Assembly (NCBI RefSeq): GCF_026646375.1
Contig: NZ_JAIPPU010000004.1
Span: forward strand, 124,001 to 188,000
Reading direction: 5' to 3'
DNA from: Acetobacterium wieringae
GTDB taxonomy: Bacteria > Bacillota > Clostridia > Eubacteriales > Eubacteriaceae
Length of the DNA: 64,000 nucleotides
Shown here one piece after another: positions 52,806 through 62,374 of the stretch. The notes under the pieces are model-generated. The model was not told where the DNA came from and did not search any database. It worked only from the letters and a program-made list of their open reading frames with translations. Position numbers and translations under genes: made by a program. Each line of letters opens with the position of its first letter. Position 1 is the stretch's first letter.

Positions 52806-53972
52806 TCATCTATTTTTGTTTGGCTTAATCAACAGCCGCAAGCTACTGACTGCCTGGGCAATGGCGGCCACTGCTGTTTTAACATCATCGTTGGTAATGT
52901 CTTTTGAAAAGCTAATGCGAATGGTTCCTTCTTTGTATTCTTCGGCCAGCCCGATGGCTTTAAGGACATACTGTTTCTCCTTTTTATGCGACGAACAGGC
53001 TGAGCCGGTGGAAACAAATATTCCCTTGGATTCAAGGCTGTGCAGCAGTACTTCGCCCCGAACCCGGTTAAATGAAACATTAAGTACATAGGGACTGCCG
53101 TTAGGATCACCGTTGATTTTGATGTCATCAATTTTTGTCTCTAATTCATTGATAAAGTCAGTACGCAAGTTTCGGATCGCTTCATACTCTTCCATAAATG
53201 CGTCACTTCGTAAACGAATGGCTTCACCAAAGCCAACAATCCCCGGAACATTTTCCGTGCCTGAACGAAGATTGTTTTCCTGTCCACCTCCCCGTAGCAG
53301 GGGTTTAATGTCGATACCTTTTTTAAGATAAACGGCACCCACGCCTTTTGGCCCGAAAATCTTGTGACCAGACAGAGTCAGGGCATCGAGCATACTGGCC
53401 TTCACATCGATGGGAATTTTCATAAAACCCTGAACAAAGTCAGCATGAAAAATACACTTGGCATTAACCGCCTTAACGATTTTGCCAATCGCTTTGAGAT
53501 CCTGAATGGTTCCCAACTCGTTATTTACCCCCATAATACTGACCAGAATGGTATCTTCATTCATAGCCGCTTGCAGCTTAGTTAAATCAATATGTCCCTG
53601 AACATCAACTCCTAGAACCACCACCTCTATCTGATGGTTCTGATAAAAGGTAAACACATCCAGTACCGAGGGGTGCTCGATGGCTGAGGTGATAATCCGC
53701 ATCCGCTCCCGTTTTTTATTCTCCACCACCCCCTGAATAATCATATTGTTTCCTTCTGTCCCACCGGAGGTAAAATAGATTTCCTGGGTTTGACAGTTCA
53801 GGTTTTTAGCGATTAATTCCCGAACTTCCTTAATGGCTTGTTCACTGCGAATCCCTAGGCGATGGAGGGATGAGGGATTCCCATAATTGTTAATCAGGGT
53901 GTCCGTCATCTTTTGCGCAACCTGGGGATGAACCCTGGTAGTTGCTGCGTTATCTAGATATATTTCTTTCAT
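52806..53972 (-). CDS. cysteine desulfurase (NifS/IscS-like, ThiI partner)
   Basis: A 388-aa class V PLP enzyme that releases sulfur from cysteine as a persulfide. It opens with EIYLDNAATTRVHP; the PLP lysine is in LTLSGHKIFGPKGVGAVYL near 200; the catalytic cysteine lies in FVSTGSACSSHKKE near 325. Its position before thiI parallels the Bacillus NifZ-ThiI pair, so it most likely supplies tRNA thiolation. The ATG at 53972 follows AGAAGGAA; 13 upstream codons lack a site. It begins 45 nt after dcd. Confidence 0.93.
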   Translation of the reverse strand: MKEIYLDNAATTRVHPQVAQKMTDTLINNYGNPSSLHRLGIRSEQAIKEVRELIAKNLNCQTQEIYFTSGGTEGNNMIIQGVVENKKRERMRIITSAIEHPSVLDVFTFYQNHQIEVVVLGVDVQGHIDLTKLQAAMNEDTILVSIMGVNNELGTIQDLKAIGKIVKAVNAKCIFHADFVQGFMKIPIDVKASMLDALTLSGHKIFGPKGVGAVYLKKGIDIKPLLRGGGQENNLRSGTENVPGIVGFGEAIRLRSDAFMEEYEAIRNLRTDFINELETKIDDIKINGDPNGSPYVLNVSFNRVRGEVLLHSLESKGIFVSTGSACSSHKKEKQYVLKAIGLAEEYKEGTIRISFSKDITNDDVKTAVAAIAQAVSSLRLLIKPNKNR

Positions 53973-54017
53973 TGTATCGTTCCTTCTCTCACACGATCCG
54001 GTCTTTGGCAATTTGAA

Positions 54018-54551
54018 TTAGCATTCCTCATCCAAAAAAATCCGGCTTCCCACTGCTGAACGCTGGCCCTGATATTTCCCCTGATAGGGGTTTAATGCCA
54101 TATCGTCCATTTGGGCAAAAACCAGCTGGCAAATCCGTCGGCCCTTTTCCAGTTTAATCGGTAAACGATTGGCGTTATAAAGCTCCAGGGTAATCTCTCC
54201 TTCAAAACCCGGGTCTACCCAACCGGCATTCTGAATAAATAACCCCATCCGACCGATTGAGCTGCGCCCTTCCACAAAGGCAGTCAGATTGCAGGGTAGC
54301 TTGATGTATTCCATGGTGGTTGCCAAAAGAAAAGAATTAGACGGAATAATGATTTCATCCGCTTCCATGGAAATATACTTAATTTCATCTGTCAAGGACA
54401 TAGCCTCAAAATTATTTTCATCCAGCTTTAAAAAACTGGTTCCCAAACGAATGTCCACCGAGGCTGGCTGTACTTGCCCCTGTTCCAATGGATCAATGAC
54501 CAGCTCCCCACTTTCCAGATATTTATAAATGGTTTTATCCGATAAAATCAT
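54018..54551 (-). CDS. dcd: dCTP deaminase
   Basis: A 177-aa trimeric enzyme of the dUTPase fold that deaminates dCTP. Family segments are VQPASVDIRLGTSFL near residue 35, FVEGRSSIGRMGLFIQNAGW near 100 and GEITLELYNANRLPI near 135, holding the catalytic Glu region. Some members also hydrolyse the dUTP product; that cannot be decided here. GGAGG lies 4 nt before the ATG. It heads a transcript with the desulfurase and thiI. Confidence 0.95.
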   Translation of the reverse strand: MILSDKTIYKYLESGELVIDPLEQGQVQPASVDIRLGTSFLKLDENNFEAMSLTDEIKYISMEADEIIIPSNSFLLATTMEYIKLPCNLTAFVEGRSSIGRMGLFIQNAGWVDPGFEGEITLELYNANRLPIKLEKGRRICQLVFAQMDDMALNPYQGKYQGQRSAVGSRIFLDEEC

Positions 54552-54593
54552 AATTCCTCCAAAATTCAATAGGTCTGCAAAATTTTCCCACTA

Positions 54594-54622
54594 ATTGTAT
54601 TATTAATCGATGTTTCTGTCAA
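54594..54622 (-). promoter_or_regulatory. promoter of the dcd-desulfurase-thiI operon
   Basis: On the minus strand a consensus TTGACA (54617-54622) and TACAAT (54594-54599) are exactly 17 nt apart, about 43 nt before the dcd start. Confidence 0.8.
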
Positions 54623-54689
54623 TTTTTTGCAAAACGAGTCCTCTGCTTCATGAACATTATCGCTTCGACTGGATCACTTCGCCTCATGC

Positions 54690-57059
54690 CTAGAGATTGA
54701 CAATGGTTACCCCAGAGCCGCCTTCGTTCATGGCCCCCAAGCGAAAATCTTCAATCAGCGGGTTTGTTTTTAAGTATTCATGAATAATCTCCCGGAGCCT
54801 GCCGGTGCCTTTACCGTGAACAATCACCAGCTGCTTGTTGCCTGAAAGCATCGCATCCCCAATCATTTTATCCACCAAAAACAAGGATTCTTCGCCATTT
54901 TTCCCACGAAGATCAAGCTTGGTCTCCATCACATGACGCTCGACCTTTTTAAAGGTCACCTTTTTTTCTTCCGGCTTGGCCAGGGTCGTTGAAATGCTCA
55001 AATCCCCGACATCAACCTTCAGCTTAATCATCTCAGACTGAACCATGGCTTTATTCTCGTTGGGAATCAGGTTTAACACCTCTCCCTCACGACGCAGGCT
55101 ATTGATATAAACCTTCATCCCAACACGCAGGTCATCCATTTCTAAAGCCGCCCCCTGATAATCTTTAGGTCGGCTACCAAACTGATAGAGATTTTTCTCT
55201 TTTTCTTTGATCCGCTTGCGAATCGCTTCCAATTCTTTATTGTCTTTGATCGATGCAGTCGTCGTTTCCTGAATGGTTCGAATTTCCCGGTAAATCTCTT
55301 CGGTCTCGGCTCGGGTTTTCTTAACAATTTCCATTGCTTCTTCCTGGGCTTTTTGCAGCAGTGCTTTTTGTTCATTTTCAAATTTCTGCTTTTCCTGATC
55401 CATTTGGCGTTTCAGCGCTTCGGTTTCCTGCTTCAGGCGAATAATGGCATCATGCTCCGCTTCAGTGCGACGCCGCTTTTCATCAATTTTAATCAGGGTT
55501 TCTTCAAAGCGAATGGCTTCATTCTTAATCAGCTCCCGGGCATTTTCAATAATTTCCTCACCCAACCCCAGGCGAATGGCAATTTCAAAGGCATTGGATT
55601 TTCCCGGCACGCCGATTAACAGGCGATAGGTGGGCCGCAGCGTTTTGACATCAAACTCGACGCTGGCATTGACAACCCCCGGGGTGACCAGGGCGTATTC
55701 CTTGAGTTCGCTGTAATGGGTGGTGGAGACACTGGTTACCCGACGTAGATGAAGGGCATTTAAAATCGAAATGGCCAGAGCGGCTCCTTCGGTCGGGTCG
55801 GTACCAGCACCCAGTTCATCAAATAATACCAGTGAGTTATGATCAGCCTTATTCATAATTGTCACGATATTGGTCATGTGCGATGAAAAGGTACTCAGGC
55901 TTTGCTCAATGCTTTGTTCATCCCCGATATCGGCAAAGATATCCCCAAAAATCCGGGTTTTGCTGCCCTCCCGAACCGGGATAAACAATCCGGACTGTAC
56001 CATCAAATTCAATAGTCCGATGGTTTTTAATGAGACCGTTTTTCCCCCGGTGTTGGGCCCAGTGATCACCATTGTATCAATGCCTGCGGAAAAATATATA
56101 TCCGAGGCGACAACCTGGTCTTCAGGAATCAAGGGATGTTTGGCTCTAAGCAGCTCAATGGCCCCGGTTTCCGAGACACTGGTGCGGACTCCATTAATGG
56201 TCAAACCATACTTGCCCTTCCCAAACTGAAAATCCAGATCCACCAGCACATCATAATTGCAGATAATTTCATCCCGCAAATCAGCGACTTTCTGAGTCAG
56301 ATCTTTGAGAATCCGGGTGATTTCGTGTTCTTCTTCGGTAACTAGAATTTTAATATCGTTATTCAGTTCCACCACTGCCATCGGCTCAATAAACAGGGTT
56401 GCTCCACTGGCCGATTTATCCAGTACAATTCCCGGCACCTGGCTACGGTATTCCTGTTTAACCGGAATGACATAGCGATTGTTCCGAATCGTCACGATTT
56501 TTTCCTGCAGGACTTTTTCATAGGTGGTAGAACTAATCATTTGATTCAGTTTTTCAGTGATCCGCTTGTATTTAAACTGCATCTCCCGTCGAATCCGGGA
56601 CAGCTCACGAGAGGCGTTGTCGGCCATTTCTTCGGGTCCCAGGATTTTGCGGCTGATTTCTTTTTCCAATTCTTCACAGGGTTCCAGTGAGGTAAACAGA
56701 TCCTTGAGCAAAACAAGGGTATCCATCTGGGTGTCCCCATGATAATAATTATCCATATCCCGAGCAATCCGCAGTAACGTGGCGATCGACAACAGCTCTT
56801 TCATTGACAGCATCGAACCAATGGCTGCACGCTTGACATAATCACTCGTGTTTGGTACATCTGCCAGCGGTGGCCGACCATTGCGAAGGATCATCCCCAG
56901 ACTTTCATTGGTTAAATCAAGGGCTCGATTAACTGCTGCCAGACTTTCTTGCGGCAACAGATTCTTTGCCTGATCCTTCCCACCCTGAGTGACGCAATGT
57001 TCACCCAGGCTTTTTAATATTTTATGATATTCCAAGACCTTTAAGCTTCTTTGATCCAT
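54690..57059 (-). CDS. mutS2: endonuclease MutS2
   Basis: A 789-aa MutS-family ATPase lacking the mismatch-recognition domain. The core helices and clamp precede Walker A ITGPNTGGKTVSLKTIG near residue 330 and Walker B LVLFDELGAGTDPTEGAALA near 410; a coiled coil follows (about 515-630), and a C-terminal Smr nuclease domain carries LDLRGKNGEE and VHGKGTGRLREIIHEYL. MutS2 limits recombination and, in Bacillus, rescues collided ribosomes. It begins 16 nt after the U32 peptidase gene. Confidence 0.96.
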   Translation of the reverse strand: MDQRSLKVLEYHKILKSLGEHCVTQGGKDQAKNLLPQESLAAVNRALDLTNESLGMILRNGRPPLADVPNTSDYVKRAAIGSMLSMKELLSIATLLRIARDMDNYYHGDTQMDTLVLLKDLFTSLEPCEELEKEISRKILGPEEMADNASRELSRIRREMQFKYKRITEKLNQMISSTTYEKVLQEKIVTIRNNRYVIPVKQEYRSQVPGIVLDKSASGATLFIEPMAVVELNNDIKILVTEEEHEITRILKDLTQKVADLRDEIICNYDVLVDLDFQFGKGKYGLTINGVRTSVSETGAIELLRAKHPLIPEDQVVASDIYFSAGIDTMVITGPNTGGKTVSLKTIGLLNLMVQSGLFIPVREGSKTRIFGDIFADIGDEQSIEQSLSTFSSHMTNIVTIMNKADHNSLVLFDELGAGTDPTEGAALAISILNALHLRRVTSVSTTHYSELKEYALVTPGVVNASVEFDVKTLRPTYRLLIGVPGKSNAFEIAIRLGLGEEIIENARELIKNEAIRFEETLIKIDEKRRRTEAEHDAIIRLKQETEALKRQMDQEKQKFENEQKALLQKAQEEAMEIVKKTRAETEEIYREIRTIQETTTASIKDNKELEAIRKRIKEKEKNLYQFGSRPKDYQGAALEMDDLRVGMKVYINSLRREGEVLNLIPNENKAMVQSEMIKLKVDVGDLSISTTLAKPEEKKVTFKKVERHVMETKLDLRGKNGEESLFLVDKMIGDAMLSGNKQLVIVHGKGTGRLREIIHEYLKTNPLIEDFRLGAMNEGGSGVTIVNL

Positions 57060-57075
57060 GTATTATTTCACTCCT

Positions 57076-59565
57076 CTATTTTACGCCTCGTCTAAAACTC
57101 CCCCGGGTGGTTCCTTCAGTTCCCAACCCTTCGGGAAGACCCCAATGCTTGTCATAAATTCCCTGTCGGTAATAACTGATGATGGTTCTTAACTTTTCGA
57201 TATTTTCGTTATGGTAGTAGATGCGCCAGGTGTCAACGGACTTCAATTCAAGGATTTCTTCTCTAAAAAATAGCGTGTCGCCATTATAGACATGAATCAA
57301 GCCCTGATCATCCCGCTCCACCGGGAAACTGAAACCCCGCTCATCGAGCAGTTTACCGGACATCTCCCGATGACACAAACCAGTTGTTCCTTTTTTCTTT
57401 TCCAGACAATTTTTGCAGCCAAACAGGCATTTTTTACTGACCATCAGCTCCTGAACACCATAAACAGGTAACACCATATCAATCTCAGAATGCTCGGTAA
57501 TTTCTTGTAACTCGGTTTCAATAAGTTCCGGCGATAACACGGCACCACCAACACCCCACTCTTTTAATGCCCGAGTTGCCAGGGTATTAAACACGTTAAA
57601 CGACAAATCGGCCTCCACATAAGATGATGTTTTATTCAGCAGTTGCAACGCTTCATAATTACCAATTAAAAAGCCATCCTGATTCAACTCTTTTTTTAAT
57701 AATTGTCGCACTTTTTTAGTCATCTGGTCATCCATAATTTTAGGCGTCTTCAATAAAACTTTAATTCCCCGATCCTTCAAGCGAGCAGTCTTTTCTATTA
57801 CCCCTTCCCCCAACAAAGGTAACACAACCTGATCCAATCCATCCAATTGCATTAAAACGTCGTCCATCGGCATTTTTTCAAATGCTAATGAAACCTGTTT
57901 TTTTGCGCCAACTAATTGTAGTTTTTTAAACCGCTCCGATTTGACAAAAAGTTCTTTTTCCAATGGCACACTTGTAATGGTCGCATGTAACAAATCGGGA
58001 TTGACCGCATTTTTTCGTGTGTCTGCCAGCTTCTGTGTCAGTTTAATCAGTACTTCTTTACGCAAGGTGTTTAACTGACTACGGGATAGAAAAACCTGAT
58101 CATCCAATTCCATGGAAATGATACCAAGTTCGAAGCCAGTGCCACCGATCCGGGAAATTTGCTCCCGCACCATCGCCTCATCAATGGGATTTTTTAGTGG
58201 TGCTTCGGGATAAAAATCAGCACGATATGTGACTGCGCACCCCTGTGCAGAAGCGACTATTTCTGCCGGTTTATCGAGCTTCAGGAACAGTTTGAAATTG
58301 ATTGTCGAGGCTGGCTGATCAAGCGAACGGGAGCCCCGTTTTGTAAGACTGTCCATCAAGTTTTTATCGAAATTTTTGTATAGCAGTGTTCCCGGCGAAA
58401 CCCCATAGCGACAGGGAATGACCACGGTTTCGCCACCAGAACCCCGTTCACACCGGCGACCCGACGGAGTGAAAATCGCATCGACTCTGGTTCCTGTTTT
58501 GCCGTCCTCGCCAAAGGATAACCCATCCCCAACATTGAGTTGCACATCCTCATAAAGACGAATCCCCAGCGGTTGATAGGTGCTTTTATGATTTGTATTT
58601 TTGGCAGTTTTAGCAAGACTGACAACCTGACCAATTAAAACACCCCGGTTCTTACCCACCTGAGCATTGAGAATATCTGCTTCATTAAAAAGATGGCCCC
58701 GGGTGAAATCCCGGTTAAACACCTGCATGACGGCTCGATTATCGATGGTTTGATCAACCTCATCTCCGGCAGCAGCATCGATGCCTTCCCGATAAGCCCG
58801 GGTGATTCCATAAACATATTCCGGTGTTTTCATCCGTCCTTCTATTTTTAAAGAATCCACGCCAGAAGCGCTAACGACCGGAAGCGCATCCAAAATATTT
58901 AAGTCCTTGGGACTGATAAGATAGCCTTCCTTTACCAGACGAGCGTTCTCATCAAAGAGTTGGTAATGTTTCCGGCAGGGTTGGGCGCAGAGCCCCCGGT
59001 TACCGCTACGGCCGCCAATCATACTGCTCATCAGGCACTGACCGGAATAGGCATAGCACAAGGCTCCATGGGCGAATATTTTTAATTCAATTCTGGTTTT
59101 CTTTTTAATATCGGCCACCTGGGCTAATGCCATTTCTCGAGGCAACACCACCCGGGAAAAACCAAGTTTCTGAAAAAACAGTACCCCTTCCAACCCATAA
59201 ACGGAAGCCTGGGTACTGGTTTGCAGTTTGAATTCCGGAAAATAATGTCGAAGTAGATAAATCAACCCGATATCCTGAACAATCAAGCCATCCAGGTTAA
59301 GGGTTTTTAAAAAATTAAGCGTGTTGACCACTTCTGCCATTTCACAGTTTTTGATTAAAATATTCAAGGTGACATAAACTTTCACCCCATGTCGATGACA
59401 TAGGGTGACCGCCGCCTTTATTTCTTCGTCCGTCATGTTTTCGGCATTACGACGGGCATTAAAGGATTTGCCACCAAAATAGACTGCATCTGCGCCGCCG
59501 TTGATGGCTGCGATCACCGCCGCCATGGTTCCGGCCGGAGCCAACAGTTCTGGTTTCTTATTCAT
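57076..59565 (-). CDS. U32-family peptidase (RlhA/YhbU-like, two-domain)
   Basis: An 829-aa protein. The N-terminal half is a TIM-barrel U32 domain: ELLAPAGTMAAVIAAINGGA at the start, and the signature LKIFAHGALCYAYSGQCLMS near residue 165, with cysteines of GLCAQPCRKHY likely to bind an iron-sulfur cluster. A central collagenase-like linker domain and a C-terminal DUF3656-type region with GCKNCLEKK follow. Relatives include RlhA, which hydroxylates 23S rRNA, so an RNA-modifying role is as likely as proteolysis. An extended -10 (TGTTATAAT, complement of 59621-59629) lies upstream. Confidence 0.9.
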   Translation of the reverse strand: MNKKPELLAPAGTMAAVIAAINGGADAVYFGGKSFNARRNAENMTDEEIKAAVTLCHRHGVKVYVTLNILIKNCEMAEVVNTLNFLKTLNLDGLIVQDIGLIYLLRHYFPEFKLQTSTQASVYGLEGVLFFQKLGFSRVVLPREMALAQVADIKKKTRIELKIFAHGALCYAYSGQCLMSSMIGGRSGNRGLCAQPCRKHYQLFDENARLVKEGYLISPKDLNILDALPVVSASGVDSLKIEGRMKTPEYVYGITRAYREGIDAAAGDEVDQTIDNRAVMQVFNRDFTRGHLFNEADILNAQVGKNRGVLIGQVVSLAKTAKNTNHKSTYQPLGIRLYEDVQLNVGDGLSFGEDGKTGTRVDAIFTPSGRRCERGSGGETVVIPCRYGVSPGTLLYKNFDKNLMDSLTKRGSRSLDQPASTINFKLFLKLDKPAEIVASAQGCAVTYRADFYPEAPLKNPIDEAMVREQISRIGGTGFELGIISMELDDQVFLSRSQLNTLRKEVLIKLTQKLADTRKNAVNPDLLHATITSVPLEKELFVKSERFKKLQLVGAKKQVSLAFEKMPMDDVLMQLDGLDQVVLPLLGEGVIEKTARLKDRGIKVLLKTPKIMDDQMTKKVRQLLKKELNQDGFLIGNYEALQLLNKTSSYVEADLSFNVFNTLATRALKEWGVGGAVLSPELIETELQEITEHSEIDMVLPVYGVQELMVSKKCLFGCKNCLEKKKGTTGLCHREMSGKLLDERGFSFPVERDDQGLIHVYNGDTLFFREEILELKSVDTWRIYYHNENIEKLRTIISYYRQGIYDKHWGLPEGLGTEGTTRGSFRRGVK

Positions 59566-59620
59566 TTTTACCTCATGTTCCTATTAATCGCTGTTTCACG
59601 TATCATCTATGCAATTGATT

Positions 59621-59629
59621 ATTATAACA
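59621..59629 (-). promoter_or_regulatory. extended -10 promoter of the U32-mutS2 operon
   Basis: On the minus strand TGTTATAAT lies about 56 nt upstream of the U32 gene start. No strong -35 is visible. Confidence 0.5.
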
Positions 59630-59694
59630 TATCGAGATAAAATAAAGAAGATTTGAAATTCTTTTAATCATTTACAATAAAGAAACTAATCTTC

Positions 59695-59723
59695 TTGATA
59701 AATCAGGGTAAAAAAAGTATGAT
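59695..59723 (+). promoter_or_regulatory. promoter of the glycosyltransferase gene
   Basis: TTGATA (59695-59700) and TATGAT (59718-59723) are 17 nt apart on the plus strand, about 66 nt before the ATG at 59790. Confidence 0.65.
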
Positions 59724-59789
59724 AAGAAAAATGTTTTGTTCTGGTATGATTTTAGAAGTGAAACTGAAATGCAGAGAAAGGGGTCGTTC

Positions 59790-61064
59790 ATGAAAATTTC
59801 GATCTTAACATTGGGAACTCGAGGTGATGTCCAACCTTTTGTCGCTCTGGGTCAAAAAGCCCTTGAACACGGACATCAGACCGTCATCTGTACCGGAAAA
59901 AAATTTAAACCCTTCGTTGAGGCAACTGGAATAGCATATCAGGAAGCTGCCAGTGATCTGATGGCAATGCTTGAAACCGCTGAAGGACAGATGGTTTTTA
60001 AACATGCCCTGCGCCATCCATTCCGTACCAAAAAATATCTCGATGAAGTGGTCAATCCAAATTTTCGAAAGACGTTGGATCAGTTTTATGAAGCCGCCAA
60101 GGGGACAGATGTGATCCTCTATCATCCCAAGGCCTTCGGTGCTCCGGATATTGCTGAAGCTCTTGACATTCCCTGTATCAGCATTCCCCCGGTACCAATC
60201 ACCTTACCAATTGATGAATTCCCCAACCTGGCCATCTCTCCGACTAAAAATCTGGGAAAACACTTCAATCGCTGGACCTATTCGGTGATGGCTCAAGCCG
60301 AACGGTCAAGTATCAATGAAGTCAATGATTTCAGAGAAAAAACCCTACATCTGCCCAAACGAAAAAGCGGACTTTATACTTTTTCTCTAAACGATCAGGC
60401 GATTCCGATTATTTATCCCATCAGTAAGTCCTTATTTCCGGAAGTATCAAGCTGGGAGGGCCGGGTTCTGACGCCAGGCTTTTTTTATCTTGATTCCACC
60501 GCCGAGCAACTTGACTCCAGCCTCACGGCATTTTTAAGTGCCGGATCAGCGCCTATTATCATCTCATTTAGCAGTATGCCCCTTAAAACGCCTGAACAAT
60601 TCATAAACTGCTTACAGGAAGCTCTTCTTGCCACCCATCAACGGGGCATCCTATTAACCGGCAACAGTGGTATTCGCTTTGATGCGGATGCCGATTTGCT
60701 GACCATCGACACAGCGCCCCATTCGCTGTTATTTCCCTATGCAAAAGGAATCGTTCATCATGGTGGTGTGGGAACGATGGCCGCCGCCATCAAAAGTGGC
60801 AAACCGCAGCTGATCATCCCTTTTTCGGTGGATCAACCCTTTTGGGCCAATCGCCTTTTTCGACAGGGGTATGCCCTTAAACCGCTCAAGGAAACTCAGA
60901 TCACCACACGCGCTCTGATCCAACGCTTTATTCAATTTGACGAAGAAGCCGTTAAATCAAAGGCCCAGGCCCTCAAGACCATCATTGATCAGGAAAACGG
61001 AACAGAAACAGCCCTTACATTTATCGAGAACCATTGTCGAAGTAACAAAAAAAGTCATCGATAA
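59790..61064 (+). CDS. GT1/GT28-type glycosyltransferase (UGT superfamily)
   Basis: A 424-aa GT-B-fold enzyme. The N-terminal acceptor domain starts KISILTLGTRGDVQPFVALG, typical of sterol and macrolide glycosyltransferases; the C-terminal nucleotide-sugar domain has VHHGGVGTMAAAIKSGKP and IIPFSVDQPFWANRL, the conserved HGGxGT and donor-binding region. Acceptors may be lipids or small hydrophobic molecules; none can be assigned. The start at 59790 has AAAGGGG upstream; 18 upstream codons in frame lack a site. It is a single-gene transcript. Confidence 0.88.
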   Translation: MKISILTLGTRGDVQPFVALGQKALEHGHQTVICTGKKFKPFVEATGIAYQEAASDLMAMLETAEGQMVFKHALRHPFRTKKYLDEVVNPNFRKTLDQFYEAAKGTDVILYHPKAFGAPDIAEALDIPCISIPPVPITLPIDEFPNLAISPTKNLGKHFNRWTYSVMAQAERSSINEVNDFREKTLHLPKRKSGLYTFSLNDQAIPIIYPISKSLFPEVSSWEGRVLTPGFFYLDSTAEQLDSSLTAFLSAGSAPIIISFSSMPLKTPEQFINCLQEALLATHQRGILLTGNSGIRFDADADLLTIDTAPHSLLFPYAKGIVHHGGVGTMAAAIKSGKPQLIIPFSVDQPFWANRLFRQGYALKPLKETQITTRALIQRFIQFDEEAVKSKAQALKTIIDQENGTETALTFIENHCRSNKKSHR

Positions 61065-61089
61065 AACAATTTTAGCGTGTTCCCCAACT

Positions 61090-61130
61090 AAAAAAAGCAG
61101 CTCCGGTTCTTCACCCAAGCTGCTTTTTTT
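61090..61130. terminator. bidirectional terminator between glycosyltransferase and HdeD-like genes
   Basis: AAAAAAAGCAGCT / AGCTGCTTTTTTT form a 13-bp stem with a 15-nt loop, giving T runs on both strands between two convergent genes. Confidence 0.85.
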
Positions 61131-61154
61131 GGTTGATGACATTATTCAATCATT

Positions 61155-61769
61155 TCATTCAACATGATAATCCTCAAACCCTCTTTTGACCTTTTTTATT
61201 TGGGTAAAGGCTCGTTTCATACCAATTGACTGAATCATTAAAAATATACCAAAGATGGCAAACGCAACCCCGACAATTATCACAATCAGATTGGCTGGAC
61301 CCATCGGATTTATAAAGGCATAAATTCCAAAGGCAATAAATCCCACCCCAAGCACGATTTTTGCAATTCTGCCGGCAGATCCGGAATTTGCGGAAATAAT
61401 CAGTAGAAAAATCCCGGTAATAATTGCCCAGATGCCGATAATGATAATAAAAAATGAGACGATCACATTGGGCACCAGTAAAAAAATAGCACAGATAATC
61501 AGATCAAAGATGCCTCTGCCCAGGCTAAAGCCAACCTCAGCACCGTATTTGCTACGCATCACCAGGGCTGAGATAATATAAATAATCCCCATGATCCCAC
61601 GATAAACGCCAAAAACAAAGACCAACAGGGTAATGGCCTGATTGCTAAAAAAGATGGCAAAGATACTCAGTGCAACAAAACAAAGCCCATCCAGTAGCAT
61701 CAGCCACCACTTGCCATACGACCGTTCCAACATATCAATACCCAGGGATCTCGCTTCACTTTGATTCAT
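61155..61769 (-). CDS. HdeD/DUF308-family membrane protein
   Basis: A 204-aa protein with six hydrophobic helices arranged as DUF308 repeats (LDGLCFVALSIFAIFFSNQA; GVYRGIMGIIYIISALVMRS; FGIYAFINPMGPANLIVIIV). HdeD in E. coli is tied to acid resistance, but the molecular role of the family is unclear. A basic C-terminal tail (KRAFTQIKKVKRGFED) should be cytoplasmic. CGGAGG precedes the ATG. It is 37 nt from the C_GCAxxG gene and may share its transcript. Confidence 0.87.
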   Translation of the reverse strand: MNQSEARSLGIDMLERSYGKWWLMLLDGLCFVALSIFAIFFSNQAITLLVFVFGVYRGIMGIIYIISALVMRSKYGAEVGFSLGRGIFDLIICAIFLLVPNVIVSFFIIIIGIWAIITGIFLLIISANSGSAGRIAKIVLGVGFIAFGIYAFINPMGPANLIVIIVGVAFAIFGIFLMIQSIGMKRAFTQIKKVKRGFEDYHVE

Positions 61770-61806
61770 CTGACAACCTCCGTCATTTTTTTGCTATAAT
61801 CTATCT

Positions 61807-62241
61807 TTACTCTTTTTCCAATGTTGCAACGACCCGATCAAAAACCTGACCCGCCCGAAGCTTAACCGGATTGCAGGCTTCCACCTCATCCCGATGGTGT
61901 TTTTTGATATAGTCACAATTCAGACTACCAAATTCTTTCTCAAATTCTTCCACTAGAAACTTAGCTGCTCGTGTCATTTTAGCCTGGTCTGATGGTCTTT
62001 CTTCAGTATATAAAGCGCCCAGAGCTGCCAGTGAACCAGAAAAGGCACCACAGGTTCTTTCAGAATAAAATCCAGCCCCAAAACCTTGGAGCAGTCGAAA
62101 ACTTTCCTCCGGAATTTTTAACTCATATGTATCATTGGCCGCCCGTAACAAAACCTCGGCACAATTCATATGATACTGGGGTTGTTCTTCAACCGGTTTG
62201 TCTTTTCCAAAGGCATTATAACTATCAATCGCTTCTTTCAT
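61807..62241 (-). CDS. C_GCAxxG_C_C-family putative redox protein
   Basis: A 144-aa protein with the family's four spaced cysteines: Cys27 in HMNCAEVLL, Cys64 in RTCGAFSGSLAALG, Cys110 in SLNCDYI and Cys124 in EACNPVK. The family is found in anaerobes and is thought to bind a metal or flavin-linked redox centre, without a proven reaction. Length agrees with the family (about 130-150 aa). GGAGGAG precedes the ATG. It sits between metK and an HdeD-like gene. Confidence 0.88.
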   Translation of the reverse strand: MKEAIDSYNAFGKDKPVEEQPQYHMNCAEVLLRAANDTYELKIPEESFRLLQGFGAGFYSERTCGAFSGSLAALGALYTEERPSDQAKMTRAAKFLVEEFEKEFGSLNCDYIKKHHRDEVEACNPVKLRAGQVFDRVVATLEKE

Positions 62242-62374
62242 TTTCTCCTCCGTTTTTTACTTTGCGGGTGATTCGGGGTACATCCTTATTTCTGCGCTTT
62301 TTTGATATACCCCTAATTAATGACATAACACACGAATCAATAAAATTCTGCTTTGATCTACGGTTATTTTTATT